Source: Mesorhizobium plurifarium (GTDB taxonomy: Bacteria; Pseudomonadota; Alphaproteobacteria; Rhizobiales; Rhizobiaceae). Taken from it: DNA of 64,000 nt. Location: contig CCNB01000007.1 in the NCBI GenBank assembly GCA_000824785.1, positions 165 through 64,164 on the forward strand, in the 5' to 3' direction. Shown here piece by piece: positions 7,660 to 16,220 of this stretch. The notes under the pieces are model-generated. The model was not told the origin of the DNA. It was given only the letters and a program-made list of their open reading frames with translations, and ran no database searches. The translations under genes and the position numbers were made by a program. Within the stretch, counting starts at the first letter, position 1. Every line of letters starts with the position of its first letter.

Positions 7660-7849
7660 TCACTGAAAGGCGTATTTGTAGACGACCCAGTCTGCTCGTC
7701 CGTCACTCTGACCCAAAGTTCTTCATTTGCTCGGATTCGCAATGCCCGACCGGTTGCACGAGATGCCCCGCAGCGGCGGTGTGCGCCTCGACCGACTGCC
7801 TGGATGTGACCGCTTCCCCAGACATCACTTCGACCACGTATTTCTTCAT
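7660..7849 (-). pseudogene. Decayed paralogue of the 66-aa protein at 8005-8205
   Basis: Read on the minus strand from the ATG at 7849, the frame gives KKYVVEVMSGEAVTSRQSVE. After one frameshift it gives ANEELWVRVTDEQTG, and after a second VVYKYAFQ and a stop at 7660-7662. The intact neighbour has IYRVEQIAGQVVVSRQVAEA, DERFWVRVTDQ and TFKYAYN at the same spacing. Two frameshifts in 63 codons make this a broken tandem copy. Confidence 0.6.
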
Positions 7850-8004
7850 CAAACATAGTTACGCCCACGACCGCCAATGGCGGAATAAGATTTGATGCAA
7901 TGGCAGAAAAACCGCTTTATCTCGCCCCGTTGAGCATCAGTTTTGCACTTGGCGCTAGGGTGCCTTAGCCGGACGACGTACCGATGTCCATGGGAGGACC
8001 ACTC

Positions 8005-8205
8005 TCAGTTATACGCGTATTTAAACGTCGTAAGCGTCGCCTGATCCGTGACCCGTACCCAGAAACGCTCATCACGCCGGCCACGTACAACCTTGCCCGT
8101 GATTTTCGTCGCGGCCTCCCAGGGCGTCTCCGCCTCAGCGACTTGGCGCGACACAACCACTTGGCCGGCTATTTGTTCAACCCTGTAGATCTTCACTGTC
8201 TGCAT
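8005..8205 (-). CDS. 66-aa protein of unknown function, intact member of a tandem pair
   Basis: A short soluble protein starting MQTVKIYRVEQIAGQVVVSR and containing WEAATKITGK and DERFWVRVTDQ. The alternating strand-helix-strand character suggests a compact alpha/beta fold. A predicted EcfG-type promoter lies 21-46 bp upstream, and a frameshifted paralogue lies 156 bp downstream, both supporting a real gene. No named family is recognised. Confidence 0.5.
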   Translation of the reverse strand: MQTVKIYRVEQIAGQVVVSRQVAEAETPWEAATKITGKVVRGRRDERFWVRVTDQATLTTFKYAYN

Positions 8206-8225
8206 CGCTCCGGGACCATGATCCT

Positions 8226-8251
8226 AACTTGGCCGGGGGACGGCTTGTTCC
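8226..8251 (-). promoter_or_regulatory. Predicted EcfG/RpoE2-type promoter for the 66-aa gene
   Basis: On the minus strand GGAAC (8251-8247), 18 bases, GTT (8228-8226). The spacing is one base longer than the other sites but still fits GGAAC-N18/19-TT. Confidence 0.5.
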
Positions 8252-8371
8252 GGCGGGTTCCTCGCGACCAGCGACTGCCCGTCGGGCCGGATCGACCTCA
8301 TCGGCGTTGCGTCCTGCGGCACCAGGGTTGAAGAGAACCGTGCTGCCGGCGCCATCCCCATTCCGGAGCTT

Positions 8372-8396
8372 GGAACACTCGCACGGGCGGTAGGTT
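8372..8396 (+). promoter_or_regulatory. Predicted EcfG/RpoE2-type promoter for the SDR-DoxX operon
   Basis: GGAAC (8372-8376), 17 bases, GTT (8394-8396), 59 bp upstream of the ATG at 8456. With the minus-strand site at 8226-8251 it makes a divergent stress-promoter pair; no gene lies between 8206 and 8455. Confidence 0.6.
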
Positions 8397-8455
8397 CGAT
8401 AGGCGAGGTTGAAGCGTCGAGAAGTCTTCGGTTCAATCAGGGAGAACGCGAGTTG

Positions 8456-9781
8456 ATGGAGACAGGGAGAGATCGCGATGGACCACTCAAAGATATGATC
8501 GTTCTGGTCATTGGCGCTTCAGGTCTGATCGGCGCGACATTGTGCGCACGCCTTGCGGCGGAGGGGCACGAGGTTGTCCGGGCTGTGCGTAGCCGCACAT
8601 CGAATGGCCTATTTCAGGGGCGAACCGTCGTTATCGATATGGCGAAGGCGCTGGAGGCGGAAGTCTGGCTTCCCCACCTTCATGGGATCGACGCTGTCGT
8701 CAACTGCGCGGGCGTGTTGCAGGACAGTGCTCAGGAGAATACGGGCAACGTCCATGCCATCGGCGCCTCAGCCCTCTTTGCTGCCTGCGAGCGCGCCGGC
8801 ATTCGAAGGGTCATCCATTTCTCCGCCATCGGTGTCGACCGGGAACAGCCTTCAGCTTTCTCGGCCAGCAAGCTGGCTGGAGATCATGCTTTGATGGAGC
8901 GTGATCTCGATTGGATAATCCTCCGGCCTTCGGTGGTGCTCGGGCGGCCAGCCTTCGGCGCAAGCGCGCTTTTTCGCGGGCTCGCCGCCCTGCCTCTGCT
9001 GCCGACAATGCCTGGCACGGGCCTCCTCCAGGTGGTGCAGCTCGATGACGTCGTTTCCACTGTTTTGATCCTGCTTGGCAGGGAGAGCCCGTCCCGCCTG
9101 ACGCTCGAACTCGCAGGGCCGGAAGCATTGACCATGAGCGAAATTGTCGCCCGCTACCGCGAGTGGCTAGGGTGGGGGAGGGCGACGGAGTTTGTACTGC
9201 CCGGTTGGGTCGCTGCGATGCTTTATCGGTCCGGTGACCTGGCGGGCCTCCTCGGCTGGCGGCCTCCAATGCGGACCAACTCCGCCAGGGAAATCGCGCG
9301 CGGCGCTACCGGCGCCTTGGGACCGTGGCAGCTTGCAACGGGAATTCAGCCGTCCACTGTCGCGTCCGCCCTGGCCGCCAGCCCTCCCACCGTGCAAGAA
9401 CGCTGGTTCGCCGCGCTCTACTTGGTGAAGCCGGCGGCCTTCGTGGTTTTGCCGTTCTTCTGGATCGCGACCGGCATCATTTCGCTCACCACGGGTTGGG
9501 GCAGCGGGGTCGAGCTTCTCCTCGGCACCGCCTTCGAGGCGTTGGCCGGTCCTGTTGTTGTCGCAGGGGCGTTGGCCGATATGGTTGTCGGCGCCATGAT
9601 CGCATGGCGCGCGACAAGCCGGGCAGGGTTGTGGGGGGCCATCGCAGTCTCGTGCTTCTATGCAATTGCGGGAAGTATTCTGCGCCCGGACCTGTGGAAC
9701 GCGCCCCTTGGCCCATTGATGAAAATCCTGCCCATACTCGTCTTGCACTTCTGCGCGCTGGCGATCCTGGAGGAACGCTGA
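8456..9781 (+). CDS. SDR-family NAD(P)-binding oxidoreductase with a C-terminal DoxX-like membrane domain
   Basis: A 441-residue two-domain protein. The N-terminal part (to about residue 290) is an atypical SDR/NmrA-like Rossmann domain, with VIGASGLIGATLCARLAAEG for NAD(P) binding, VVNCAGVLQDS, and FSASKLAGDHALMERDLDW matching the catalytic Tyr/Lys region, although Tyr is not seen there. The rest has about four membrane helices (for example AAFVVLPFFWIATGIISL) and fits DoxX_3. Homologues are annotated as SDR oxidoreductase/DoxX-like proteins of unknown substrate. The ATG at 8456 follows AGGGAGAA; a TTG precedes it. Its stop overlaps the DUF2269 start (ATGA), so the two are co-translated. Confidence 0.75.
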   Translation: METGRDRDGPLKDMIVLVIGASGLIGATLCARLAAEGHEVVRAVRSRTSNGLFQGRTVVIDMAKALEAEVWLPHLHGIDAVVNCAGVLQDSAQENTGNVHAIGASALFAACERAGIRRVIHFSAIGVDREQPSAFSASKLAGDHALMERDLDWIILRPSVVLGRPAFGASALFRGLAALPLLPTMPGTGLLQVVQLDDVVSTVLILLGRESPSRLTLELAGPEALTMSEIVARYREWLGWGRATEFVLPGWVAAMLYRSGDLAGLLGWRPPMRTNSAREIARGATGALGPWQLATGIQPSTVASALAASPPTVQERWFAALYLVKPAAFVVLPFFWIATGIISLTTGWGSGVELLLGTAFEALAGPVVVAGALADMVVGAMIAWRATSRAGLWGAIAVSCFYAIAGSILRPDLWNAPLGPLMKILPILVLHFCALAILEER

Positions 9782-10257
9782 TGCTCTACTTTGTGCTGAA
9801 ATACTTGCACGTCATCGGCGCTGCCGTGCTGCTCGGCACGGGCGCCGGCATTGCATTCTTCATGCTCCTTGCCCACCGGACTGGCAGCGCCGCCACGATT
9901 GCCGCCGTGGCCCGCATCGTCGTCGTTGCCGATTTCCTGTTCACCGCCACCGCGGTCATCGCCCAACCGATAACCGGGGCCGCACTGGCCTGGCAATCAG
10001 GCTATTCGCTCGGGGAGGGCTGGATCGTGCTGTCGATCCTGCTCTACGTCGTCACCGGGCTATTCTGGTTGCCTGTGGTGTGGATGCAGATGCGCATGCG
10101 GGATCTCGCGGCGGAGGCCGCCACCGCGGGCATTCCGCCGCCCAAGCGATACAATCAGCTCTTTCGGCTTTGGTTCGCTTTCGGGTTTCCGGCATTTGCG
10201 TGCGTAGCCGCGATCTATTGGCTGATGATCACACGGCCCGCAATCGAGTTGTTCTGA
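9781..10257 (+). CDS. DUF2269 family integral membrane protein
   Basis: A 158-residue protein with four predicted helices, starting MLYFVLKYLHVIGAAVLLGT. The conserved His in KYLHVIGA and the end RLWFAFGFPAFACVAAIYWL are typical of DUF2269. Function is unknown; the family is often found with DoxX/SDR genes, and here its start overlaps the stop of that gene. It shares the predicted stress promoter at 8372. The 177-bp gap to the convergent Mn catalase gene holds only an unassignable minus-strand frame. Confidence 0.75.
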   Translation: MLYFVLKYLHVIGAAVLLGTGAGIAFFMLLAHRTGSAATIAAVARIVVVADFLFTATAVIAQPITGAALAWQSGYSLGEGWIVLSILLYVVTGLFWLPVVWMQMRMRDLAAEAATAGIPPPKRYNQLFRLWFAFGFPAFACVAAIYWLMITRPAIELF

Positions 10258-10434
10258 GTTTACTGCGCGCGGTAGACAGGCAACTGCCCCGTCCAGCGCC
10301 CAACGCTGACCAACATCCAGCGCCGCGGACGCCAGCTACTCGAAACTTCGGCGAAGGTGGCAAAGAAGGCGGTTCCGCCGTCAGACGCTGACGGGTAGCC
10401 GAAACAGGTCGGCAGAGGCCAATCGGCCCTAACC

Positions 10435-11397
10435 CTATTTTTTCTTGCGCGCGGCCGCCTCGGCTTGCGCAGGCGCCTCCTTGATACTCGCTGCGCCGCC
10501 CATGTCGCCATTCTTGGTCCGTCCTGCTCCCGGCCCGGCACCTAGATCCGCGCCTGTGGTCGGGTCGGAGGAGGGGTCTGAGAGCGTCCGCTCGCCCATT
10601 TTGGTTACGACCTTCATGTCCTTGGCCGCCAGCTTGACAGTTGCTGTCCCATCGCCGTCGTCCGCCGGCATGACTTCTTCAAGATCGTCCACGCGGTCCC
10701 ATTCGTCTCCCGAATTCCAAGGCCCATTCGTGTCCCCTTCACCTTGGGACGTGTTGACGTACATGCTTGCAAATTTCGCAATGCCGGGGAGCTTGCCGGT
10801 GGGGAAGTTGTTCTCGATCGCGTAGAGCGCTTTCTCAAACGATTTTTGGTGCGCGATCTCGCGCGTCATGAGGAAGCCCAGCGCGTCCTTGACGCCGGGA
10901 TCATCGGTGATGTTGATCAGTCGCTCATAGACGATCTTGGCGCGTGCCTCCGCAGCAATGTTGGACCGCAGGTCGACTGTAGGTTCACCGCGGGAATCAA
11001 TGTAGGCCGCAGTCCACGGCACCCCGGCCGAGTCACACAACGCAGGTGCGCCGCCGAACAGGATGGACTCTTTGGCCGTCGTGCCGCTGGCGCCGACCAT
11101 CAAGTAGAGCTCGGCTTCTTTCATCTGTCCCTCGGCCAGCTGCGCCTTCAGGCCTTTGTTGAGCATGGTGACAATTGAGCCGACGACTTCGAGATGGCTG
11201 AGTTCTTCGGTCGCTATGTCGAGCAACATGTCCTTGCGGCCGACATCGTCCTCACCCAGCCCTTGGGTGAAATAGCGCATCGCGGCGGCAAGCTCGCCAT
11301 CGGCGCCGCCGAACTGCTCCATGATCATGCACGCCAGCCGCGGATTGGGCTCCGAAACACGGACGGTGTATTGCAGGCGCTTGTTGTGCATGAACAT
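10435..11397 (-). CDS. Manganese catalase
   Basis: This ferritin-like dimanganese enzyme converts hydrogen peroxide to water and oxygen in the cytoplasm. The 320-residue protein shows the ligand helices in order: GGADGELAAAMRYFTQG (first Glu), LDIATEELSHLEVVGSI (E-x-x-H type ligands), NIAAEARAKIVYERL and FLMTREIAHQKSFEKALYAI (last His). The C-terminal 100 residues are a low-complexity Gly/Pro/Ala tail ending in ARKKK. GGAGGAA precedes the ATG, and a predicted EcfG-type promoter lies just upstream, matching the known link between non-haem catalases and rhizobial stress response. Confidence 0.92.
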   Translation of the reverse strand: MFMHNKRLQYTVRVSEPNPRLACMIMEQFGGADGELAAAMRYFTQGLGEDDVGRKDMLLDIATEELSHLEVVGSIVTMLNKGLKAQLAEGQMKEAELYLMVGASGTTAKESILFGGAPALCDSAGVPWTAAYIDSRGEPTVDLRSNIAAEARAKIVYERLINITDDPGVKDALGFLMTREIAHQKSFEKALYAIENNFPTGKLPGIAKFASMYVNTSQGEGDTNGPWNSGDEWDRVDDLEEVMPADDGDGTATVKLAAKDMKVVTKMGERTLSDPSSDPTTGADLGAGPGAGRTKNGDMGGAASIKEAPAQAEAAARKKK

Positions 11398-11426
11398 GAG
11401 GCTTCCTCCAAGGGTTGACGTTCTCT

Positions 11427-11451
11427 AACCGGCCGCCTCCTGGAATGTTCC
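11427..11451 (-). promoter_or_regulatory. Predicted EcfG/RpoE2-type promoter for Mn catalase
   Basis: On the minus strand GGAAC (11451-11447), 17 bases, GTT (11429-11427), 30 bp before the ATG at 11397. Confidence 0.65.
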
Positions 11452-11593
11452 TCCGGAAAAATAGAATTGCTTAAATGGGCCGTTTTTTATCCGCCGCGCC
11501 ACGTGGGCGTCGCGTGCTCATTCTGATCAGTCTTGCACGCCAATTGCTGCAAGATGATCTTATGTAATACTTGAGTGCGGTGGGCCGGGACGG

Positions 11594-12562
11594 TCAGAGC
11601 GCGCCGAGGCGTCGTTGCGTCAGTCGGGCCTGAAGCAAGACAACGACCAGGAGGAACAGCCCTCGGATCACTGATTGCCAGTAGGCTGAAAGCGAAATCC
11701 ATCCCATTCCGTTCTCAAAGTTCAGAACATTGAAAAGGATGCCGAGCAGGAGCACGCCGGCTAGCGTGGTAACAACCGAGCCCGAGCCACCGGTGAGCAA
11801 CGTCCCGCCGACCACGACGGCTGCGATAGCGAACAATTCCCAGCCGACTCCTTCAATGGGCTGTCCGGCCCCGAACTGCGAGGCAAGGATGACGCCGGCG
11901 AGCCCCGCCAGTCCTCCGCTCGCGACATACACCAAAAACTTCACACGATCGGTACGCAGTCCCATGAGGCGCGAAGCATCCTCGCCGCCGCCGACTGCCA
12001 ACACTGCGCGTCCGGTGCCGGTGTAGTTCAAGACCAGGGAACCGAGGAGATATGCCACGACCGCGATGGCCGCAGGGATCGGAAACGTCCACAAGTTACC
12101 CTGGCCGATGGCGGTGAAGCCCGATTCGTAGGAGACCGATACGGTCTGGTTGCCCGCAAGCAGAAGGGCCGAGCCACTGGCGGCCTGCATCGTGGCGAGA
12201 GTGGCTATGAACGGCATCAGATTGGCGCGTGTGACAAGGATCGCATTGATGAGCCCGGCGACCAGCCCTGCGCCTATTCCTGCGGCGAGACCCGGCACGA
12301 TTCCATAAGGGCTGGCCAATGCCGAGGCTACGCTGCCCAAGGCGGCGACGGAGCCGACGGACAGATCGATCCCCCCTGTCATGATGACGAAGCACATGCC
12401 AAGTGCCACCAGCGCGAACATGGAATTGTAGCGCAGGAGAGTCATCACATTGTAGAAGCTCAGAAACCGATCATAACGCAGGAACCCGAACAGAACGAGC
12501 GCAGCCAGGGCGATCAATACGCCGTAGGTGCCAATGATGCGGACCAGGCGGACGCGATTCAT
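11594..12562 (-). CDS. Sugar ABC transporter permease (YjfF/RbsC type)
   Basis: A 322-residue inner-membrane permease with about ten helices and the BPD_transp_2 signature (MTGGIDLSVGSVAALGSVAS; VVVGGTLLTGGSGSV). It is the last gene of the SBP-ATPase-permease-permease operon, four bases after the preceding permease. The order and the binding-protein sequence match the E. coli galactofuranose system YtfQ-YtfR-YtfT-YjfF, where two different permeases form a heterodimer. The substrate here is inferred, not shown. Confidence 0.88.
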   Translation of the reverse strand: MNRVRLVRIIGTYGVLIALAALVLFGFLRYDRFLSFYNVMTLLRYNSMFALVALGMCFVIMTGGIDLSVGSVAALGSVASALASPYGIVPGLAAGIGAGLVAGLINAILVTRANLMPFIATLATMQAASGSALLLAGNQTVSVSYESGFTAIGQGNLWTFPIPAAIAVVAYLLGSLVLNYTGTGRAVLAVGGGEDASRLMGLRTDRVKFLVYVASGGLAGLAGVILASQFGAGQPIEGVGWELFAIAAVVVGGTLLTGGSGSVVTTLAGVLLLGILFNVLNFENGMGWISLSAYWQSVIRGLFLLVVVLLQARLTQRRLGAL

Positions 12563-12566
12563 GAGG

Positions 12567-13571
12567 CTACCCGCGATGCTGCTGCTGCAGCCACACGGCG
12601 AGCGCGATGATCCCCGCCTTGACGATCAGGGCAGCGGCGTCGGGCACCCCGTTTGCGAGAAGTGTGTAGCGCACCAGTTGAATGGTAAGCGCCCCTAGCA
12701 GGCTACCGATGATGGTGGCCTTGCCGCCACTGAGCAGGGTCCCGCCCACGGCAACCGCCGCGATGGCATCGAGCTCCATGCCAAGCCCGACCAGATTGGC
12801 GTCGCTGGAGGAGTTGATGGCAATCACGATAAGCCCGGCCAGCCCGGCGCAAAGGCCGCTAATGCCATAGACCGCAATCTTTATCTTGGAGACTGCTATA
12901 CCTGCGAGTTCAGAGGCCTTTTCATTACCGCCGACCGCCAATATGCATCGCCCGAACAGCGTTTTTTTCAACGCCCATGCAGCCGCCGCGACAATGACAG
13001 CCATTATGATAACTTGCGCCGGGATGTCCAAGGGGCGAGCAAGGCCGATCCATTGAAATTCCGGTACGCGGAAGGTCTGCAGGTTCCCGTTGGTCATTAC
13101 CTGAGCGATGCCGCGGCCCGCGATGAACAGAACCAGTGTCGCGACAATGGGCTGGATGCGGAAGCGGGCGACCAACCAGCCATTGAACAGTCCAAGCAGC
13201 CCGGCCACCAGTACCGAGACGAGCATCGCGGCAGCCACGCCCAGGTAGATGTTCCCGATCGGTAGGATCTTGCCCATGAAGATCATCGGTGCCAGCGCAC
13301 CCGAAATAGCCATCAGAGAACCGACGGAGAGATCGATGCCGCCGGTGGCTATCACGAGTGTCATTCCGACGGCTACGATGACGATCGTGCAAACCTGAGT
13401 GAGGTTGACGTTCAGCGTCTGCATTGTCGCGAAATTACGCGTGAAGGCGAGGTTGAACGCAACCAGCAGAACCAGCGCGATCACGGTCCCGTAGCGCGAC
13501 AAAAAACCCAAGAGATCGAAGCTGCGCGCGACGACATCCCGATCCGCGTATGACCTCGGCAGCTCGGTCAC
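12567..13571 (-). CDS. Sugar ABC transporter permease (YtfT/RbsC type)
   Basis: A 334-residue permease partner with the motifs IATGGIDLSVGSLMAISGAL, LAVGGNEKASELAGI and AVAVGGTLLSGGKATIIGSL, and about ten membrane helices. Its start codon overlaps the stop of the ATPase gene by 4 bp (ATGA), indicating coupled translation. It should pair with the permease at 11594-12562. Confidence 0.88.
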   Translation of the reverse strand: MTELPRSYADRDVVARSFDLLGFLSRYGTVIALVLLVAFNLAFTRNFATMQTLNVNLTQVCTIVIVAVGMTLVIATGGIDLSVGSLMAISGALAPMIFMGKILPIGNIYLGVAAAMLVSVLVAGLLGLFNGWLVARFRIQPIVATLVLFIAGRGIAQVMTNGNLQTFRVPEFQWIGLARPLDIPAQVIIMAVIVAAAAWALKKTLFGRCILAVGGNEKASELAGIAVSKIKIAVYGISGLCAGLAGLIVIAINSSSDANLVGLGMELDAIAAVAVGGTLLSGGKATIIGSLLGALTIQLVRYTLLANGVPDAAALIVKAGIIALAVWLQQQHRG

Positions 13572-15124
13572 GTCGCGGCCTCCGACGAAGCGCTCGTCCC
13601 ATGCGCCATTGCGGTCAACACTTTTTCTTCGTTAGCGGCTTCAGCTTCCAACTCGGTCACGCTGATCCCATCGCGCAGAACGAATATCCGATCCGCACCT
13701 TCGATGATTTCCTCCAGTTCCGACGAAATCATGAGCACGCCGAGGCCCTGGTCTGCAAGTCCACGGATCAGACGCTGGATCTCGCCCTTGGCACCCACAT
13801 CGATTCCCCTTGTCGGCTCGTCGAGTATGAGCAGCTTCGGGTTCATCGCCAGCCAACGGGCAAGCAGCACTTTCTGCTGGTTCCCACCCGAAAGCTCTCG
13901 CACCTTCTGATTGGGGCCGGAACATTTTATGCCGAGCTCGCGGATGAACCGCTCGACGATTTCGCGCTGTCGCTGCTCGTCCAGTACGCCGTTGCGACTG
14001 ATTTTCGGAAGCAACGCAAGGGTGAGATTTTCAGCGACCGTCATCTCCGGCACGATGCCTTCGCTCTTCCGGTCCTCGGTGCAAAAGCCCATGCCGGCGA
14101 CGATCGCGTCGGCGGGACGCTCAGGATTGTAGGCGGCGCCTTCCATCGTCATCTCGCCGGCGTTCGCGCGATCGGCGCCGAACACGAGCCTTGCGGTTTC
14201 TGTACGACCCGAGCCGAGCAGGCCTGCAAAGCCCGCGATCTCGCCGCGCCGGAGATCGAAGCTAACATCGCGAACGGCCTGCCCGGCCCTGAGCCCGCGG
14301 GCCGAAAACATCACATTCCCGATCCCAGAGCGGTCGCGCTCGCCGAAGGCTGTGGCGTGTCCCTCTACAGCCGCCACATCGCGGCCAAGCATAGCAGCGA
14401 CAAGTTCCAGCTTGCCGATCTCTTCCATCGCGGCGCTACGCACAGTGCGGCCGTCGCGCATGATCGTGACCTGGTCGCAGACCTCATACAGCTCATCGAG
14501 CTTATGGCTTACAAAAATGACGGAGATCCCTTCGGCCTTCAACTGACGAATGACGCTGAACAGCACTCCCACTTCTCGTTCGTCGAGGGACGAGGTCGGC
14601 TCGTCCATAACGACAAGGCGAGCGGAGAACCCTATGGCCCGGGCGATTGCCACCATCTGCTGTGTTGCGGTGTTGAGTTCACCCAGCGGCCGGCGAACAT
14701 CGATGCCAATGGAGAAGCGGCTCAGCAGGCCCTCGGCTTCCGCGTGCATGGCATTCCAGTCGAGCAGGCCGTAGTGGCGCTTTTCCCGGCCCAGGCAAAT
14801 GTTCTCCGTCACCGACCGCAGCGGGACCAGGTTGATCTCCTGATAGATCGTACTGATGCCGTTGACTTGTGCATGGTGGGGCGAGTGGACCTCAAAAGGC
14901 TTGCCTTCGAACAGCACTTGCCCGGCATCCTTGCGGTGGTACCCGGTCAAGACCTTGATCAGCGTCGATTTGCCCGCGCCGTTCTGGCCGATCAGTGCAT
15001 GGACCTCGCCTGAGCGCACGCAAAGCGACGCGTCCACCAGCGCGGGTATGCCGGCGAAGCGCTTTTGGATGTCGCGCATGTCGAGAAGCGGGGAGGGCCC
15101 GTCCGGCGGCCGCGTCATTGGCAA
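13568..15124 (-). CDS. Sugar ABC transporter ATPase with two nucleotide-binding domains (YtfR/RbsA type)
   Basis: A 518-residue double ATPase. The first domain has Walker A GQNGAGKSTLIKVLTG and Walker B LVVMDEPTSSLDEREV. The second lacks a classical Walker A (FAGLLGSGRTETARLVFG), as usual in RbsA-like proteins, but keeps the signature ELSGGNQQKVLLARW and Walker B LLILDEPTRGIDVGAKG. It energises import through the two downstream permeases. A hairpin separates it from the binding-protein gene upstream, which probably lowers its expression relative to that gene. An alternative ATG is two codons downstream. Confidence 0.92.
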   Translation of the reverse strand: MPMTRPPDGPSPLLDMRDIQKRFAGIPALVDASLCVRSGEVHALIGQNGAGKSTLIKVLTGYHRKDAGQVLFEGKPFEVHSPHHAQVNGISTIYQEINLVPLRSVTENICLGREKRHYGLLDWNAMHAEAEGLLSRFSIGIDVRRPLGELNTATQQMVAIARAIGFSARLVVMDEPTSSLDEREVGVLFSVIRQLKAEGISVIFVSHKLDELYEVCDQVTIMRDGRTVRSAAMEEIGKLELVAAMLGRDVAAVEGHATAFGERDRSGIGNVMFSARGLRAGQAVRDVSFDLRRGEIAGFAGLLGSGRTETARLVFGADRANAGEMTMEGAAYNPERPADAIVAGMGFCTEDRKSEGIVPEMTVAENLTLALLPKISRNGVLDEQRQREIVERFIRELGIKCSGPNQKVRELSGGNQQKVLLARWLAMNPKLLILDEPTRGIDVGAKGEIQRLIRGLADQGLGVLMISSELEEIIEGADRIFVLRDGISVTELEAEAANEEKVLTAMAHGTSASSEAAT

Positions 15125-15135
15125 AGCTCCGAAAA

Positions 15136-15159
15136 GCCTCCCCGCCGAGGCGGGAAGGC
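15136..15159 (-). terminator. Stem-loop between the binding-protein and ATPase genes
   Basis: Plus-strand arms GCCTCCCCGCC (15136-15146) and GGCGGGAAGGC (15149-15159) pair over 11 positions with one wobble on the minus-strand transcript, followed by CTTTTC. It probably acts as an attenuator or protects the 3' end of the binding-protein mRNA. Confidence 0.5.
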
Positions 15160-15177
15160 AGTTTTAACCAGAAGACT

Positions 15178-16158
15178 TCAGAACGCGGTACCAATCTTAT
15201 CCTTTGCGTTGGTACCGTCGTAAAAGTCGTCGTCGTTCTTGATGAAAGGCGGGATTTGCTTCCCGGCGGCATAGTCGGCCATCGTGGCGAAAGCCTTGGG
15301 CCCGAAAAGCGGGCTGCAGCCGCAGATGGCGCCGATCTTGCCGTCGACGATTGCTTGCACACCGTCCTTTTCGCCATCGATCGAGACAATCAGCACGTCT
15401 TTTCCCGGCGTCTTGCCGGCCGCCTCGAGAGCTGCGATCGCGCCGAGTGCCATCTCATCATTATGGGCATAGATGATATCGGCTTCGGGATGCGCCTGCA
15501 GCAATGTCTCGGCTACCTGGCGGCCCTTGTCGCGGGCGAAGTCGCCCGACTGTGAGGCGACAATCTTGAACTCCGAGTGCTTGGCGATGATGTCGTCAAA
15601 ACCCTTCTTGCGATCGTTGGCTGGCGAGGAACCGGTGGTGCCTTCCAGCTCGATGATCTTCGATTTTCCATTGGCATTCTTCACCACCCATTCGGCAATG
15701 CGGTTACCCTCATTGATGAAGTCGGAACCGATGAAGGTGACGTAATCCTGTCCAGGCTTGGCCATGGTGTGGTCGACATCGCGGTCGATGAGGAAGACCG
15801 GGATGCCGGCATCACGCGCGGCCAGGATGACTGGCACCAGCGGCTTGTCCTCGCGCGGAGGCAGGAAAATCGCATCGACCCCCTGAGCGATCATGGAGTT
15901 TACGTCGGAAGCCTGCTTGGCCGAGGATCCGGCGGCATCAGTATAGACGAGCTGATGGCCGAGCTTTGCAGCCTCGTCCTGCATGCTTTTGGTTTCAGCC
16001 AACCGCCATGGATTGTTGCTCTCGGTCTGGGCGAAGCCAACCTTGTATTTGTCTTTCTTGGCGAGCGGCGGCAGCGCGGCGAAGGCGCGTGATGCGAGGG
16101 TAAGAGCGGCCACGCCGACGGCGGAGCCTACCAACAATTTCCGACGGGTAATGATCAT
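15178..16158 (-). CDS. Periplasmic sugar-binding protein (YtfQ-like)
   Basis: A 326-residue Peripla_BP_4 protein with a twin-arginine-like leader (TRRKLLVGSAVGVAALTLAS, cleavage after ASRAFA). Mature motifs follow E. coli YtfQ, the galactofuranose-binding protein: GIPVFLIDRDVDH, IIELEGTTGSSPANDRKKGF, SQSGDFARDKGRQV and IIYAHNDEMALGAIAALEAA. This supports a furanose-type sugar ligand, as inference. It is the first gene of the ABC operon, and the GMC oxidoreductase and GntR genes upstream run in the same direction. Confidence 0.88.
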   Translation of the reverse strand: MIITRRKLLVGSAVGVAALTLASRAFAALPPLAKKDKYKVGFAQTESNNPWRLAETKSMQDEAAKLGHQLVYTDAAGSSAKQASDVNSMIAQGVDAIFLPPREDKPLVPVILAARDAGIPVFLIDRDVDHTMAKPGQDYVTFIGSDFINEGNRIAEWVVKNANGKSKIIELEGTTGSSPANDRKKGFDDIIAKHSEFKIVASQSGDFARDKGRQVAETLLQAHPEADIIYAHNDEMALGAIAALEAAGKTPGKDVLIVSIDGEKDGVQAIVDGKIGAICGCSPLFGPKAFATMADYAAGKQIPPFIKNDDDFYDGTNAKDKIGTAF

Positions 16159-16220
16159 GCTTTCCTCCTTAGTTGTCGCGTTTTGACGACGTTGAATATT
16201 CCTCGCCTATGCGGGCCAGG

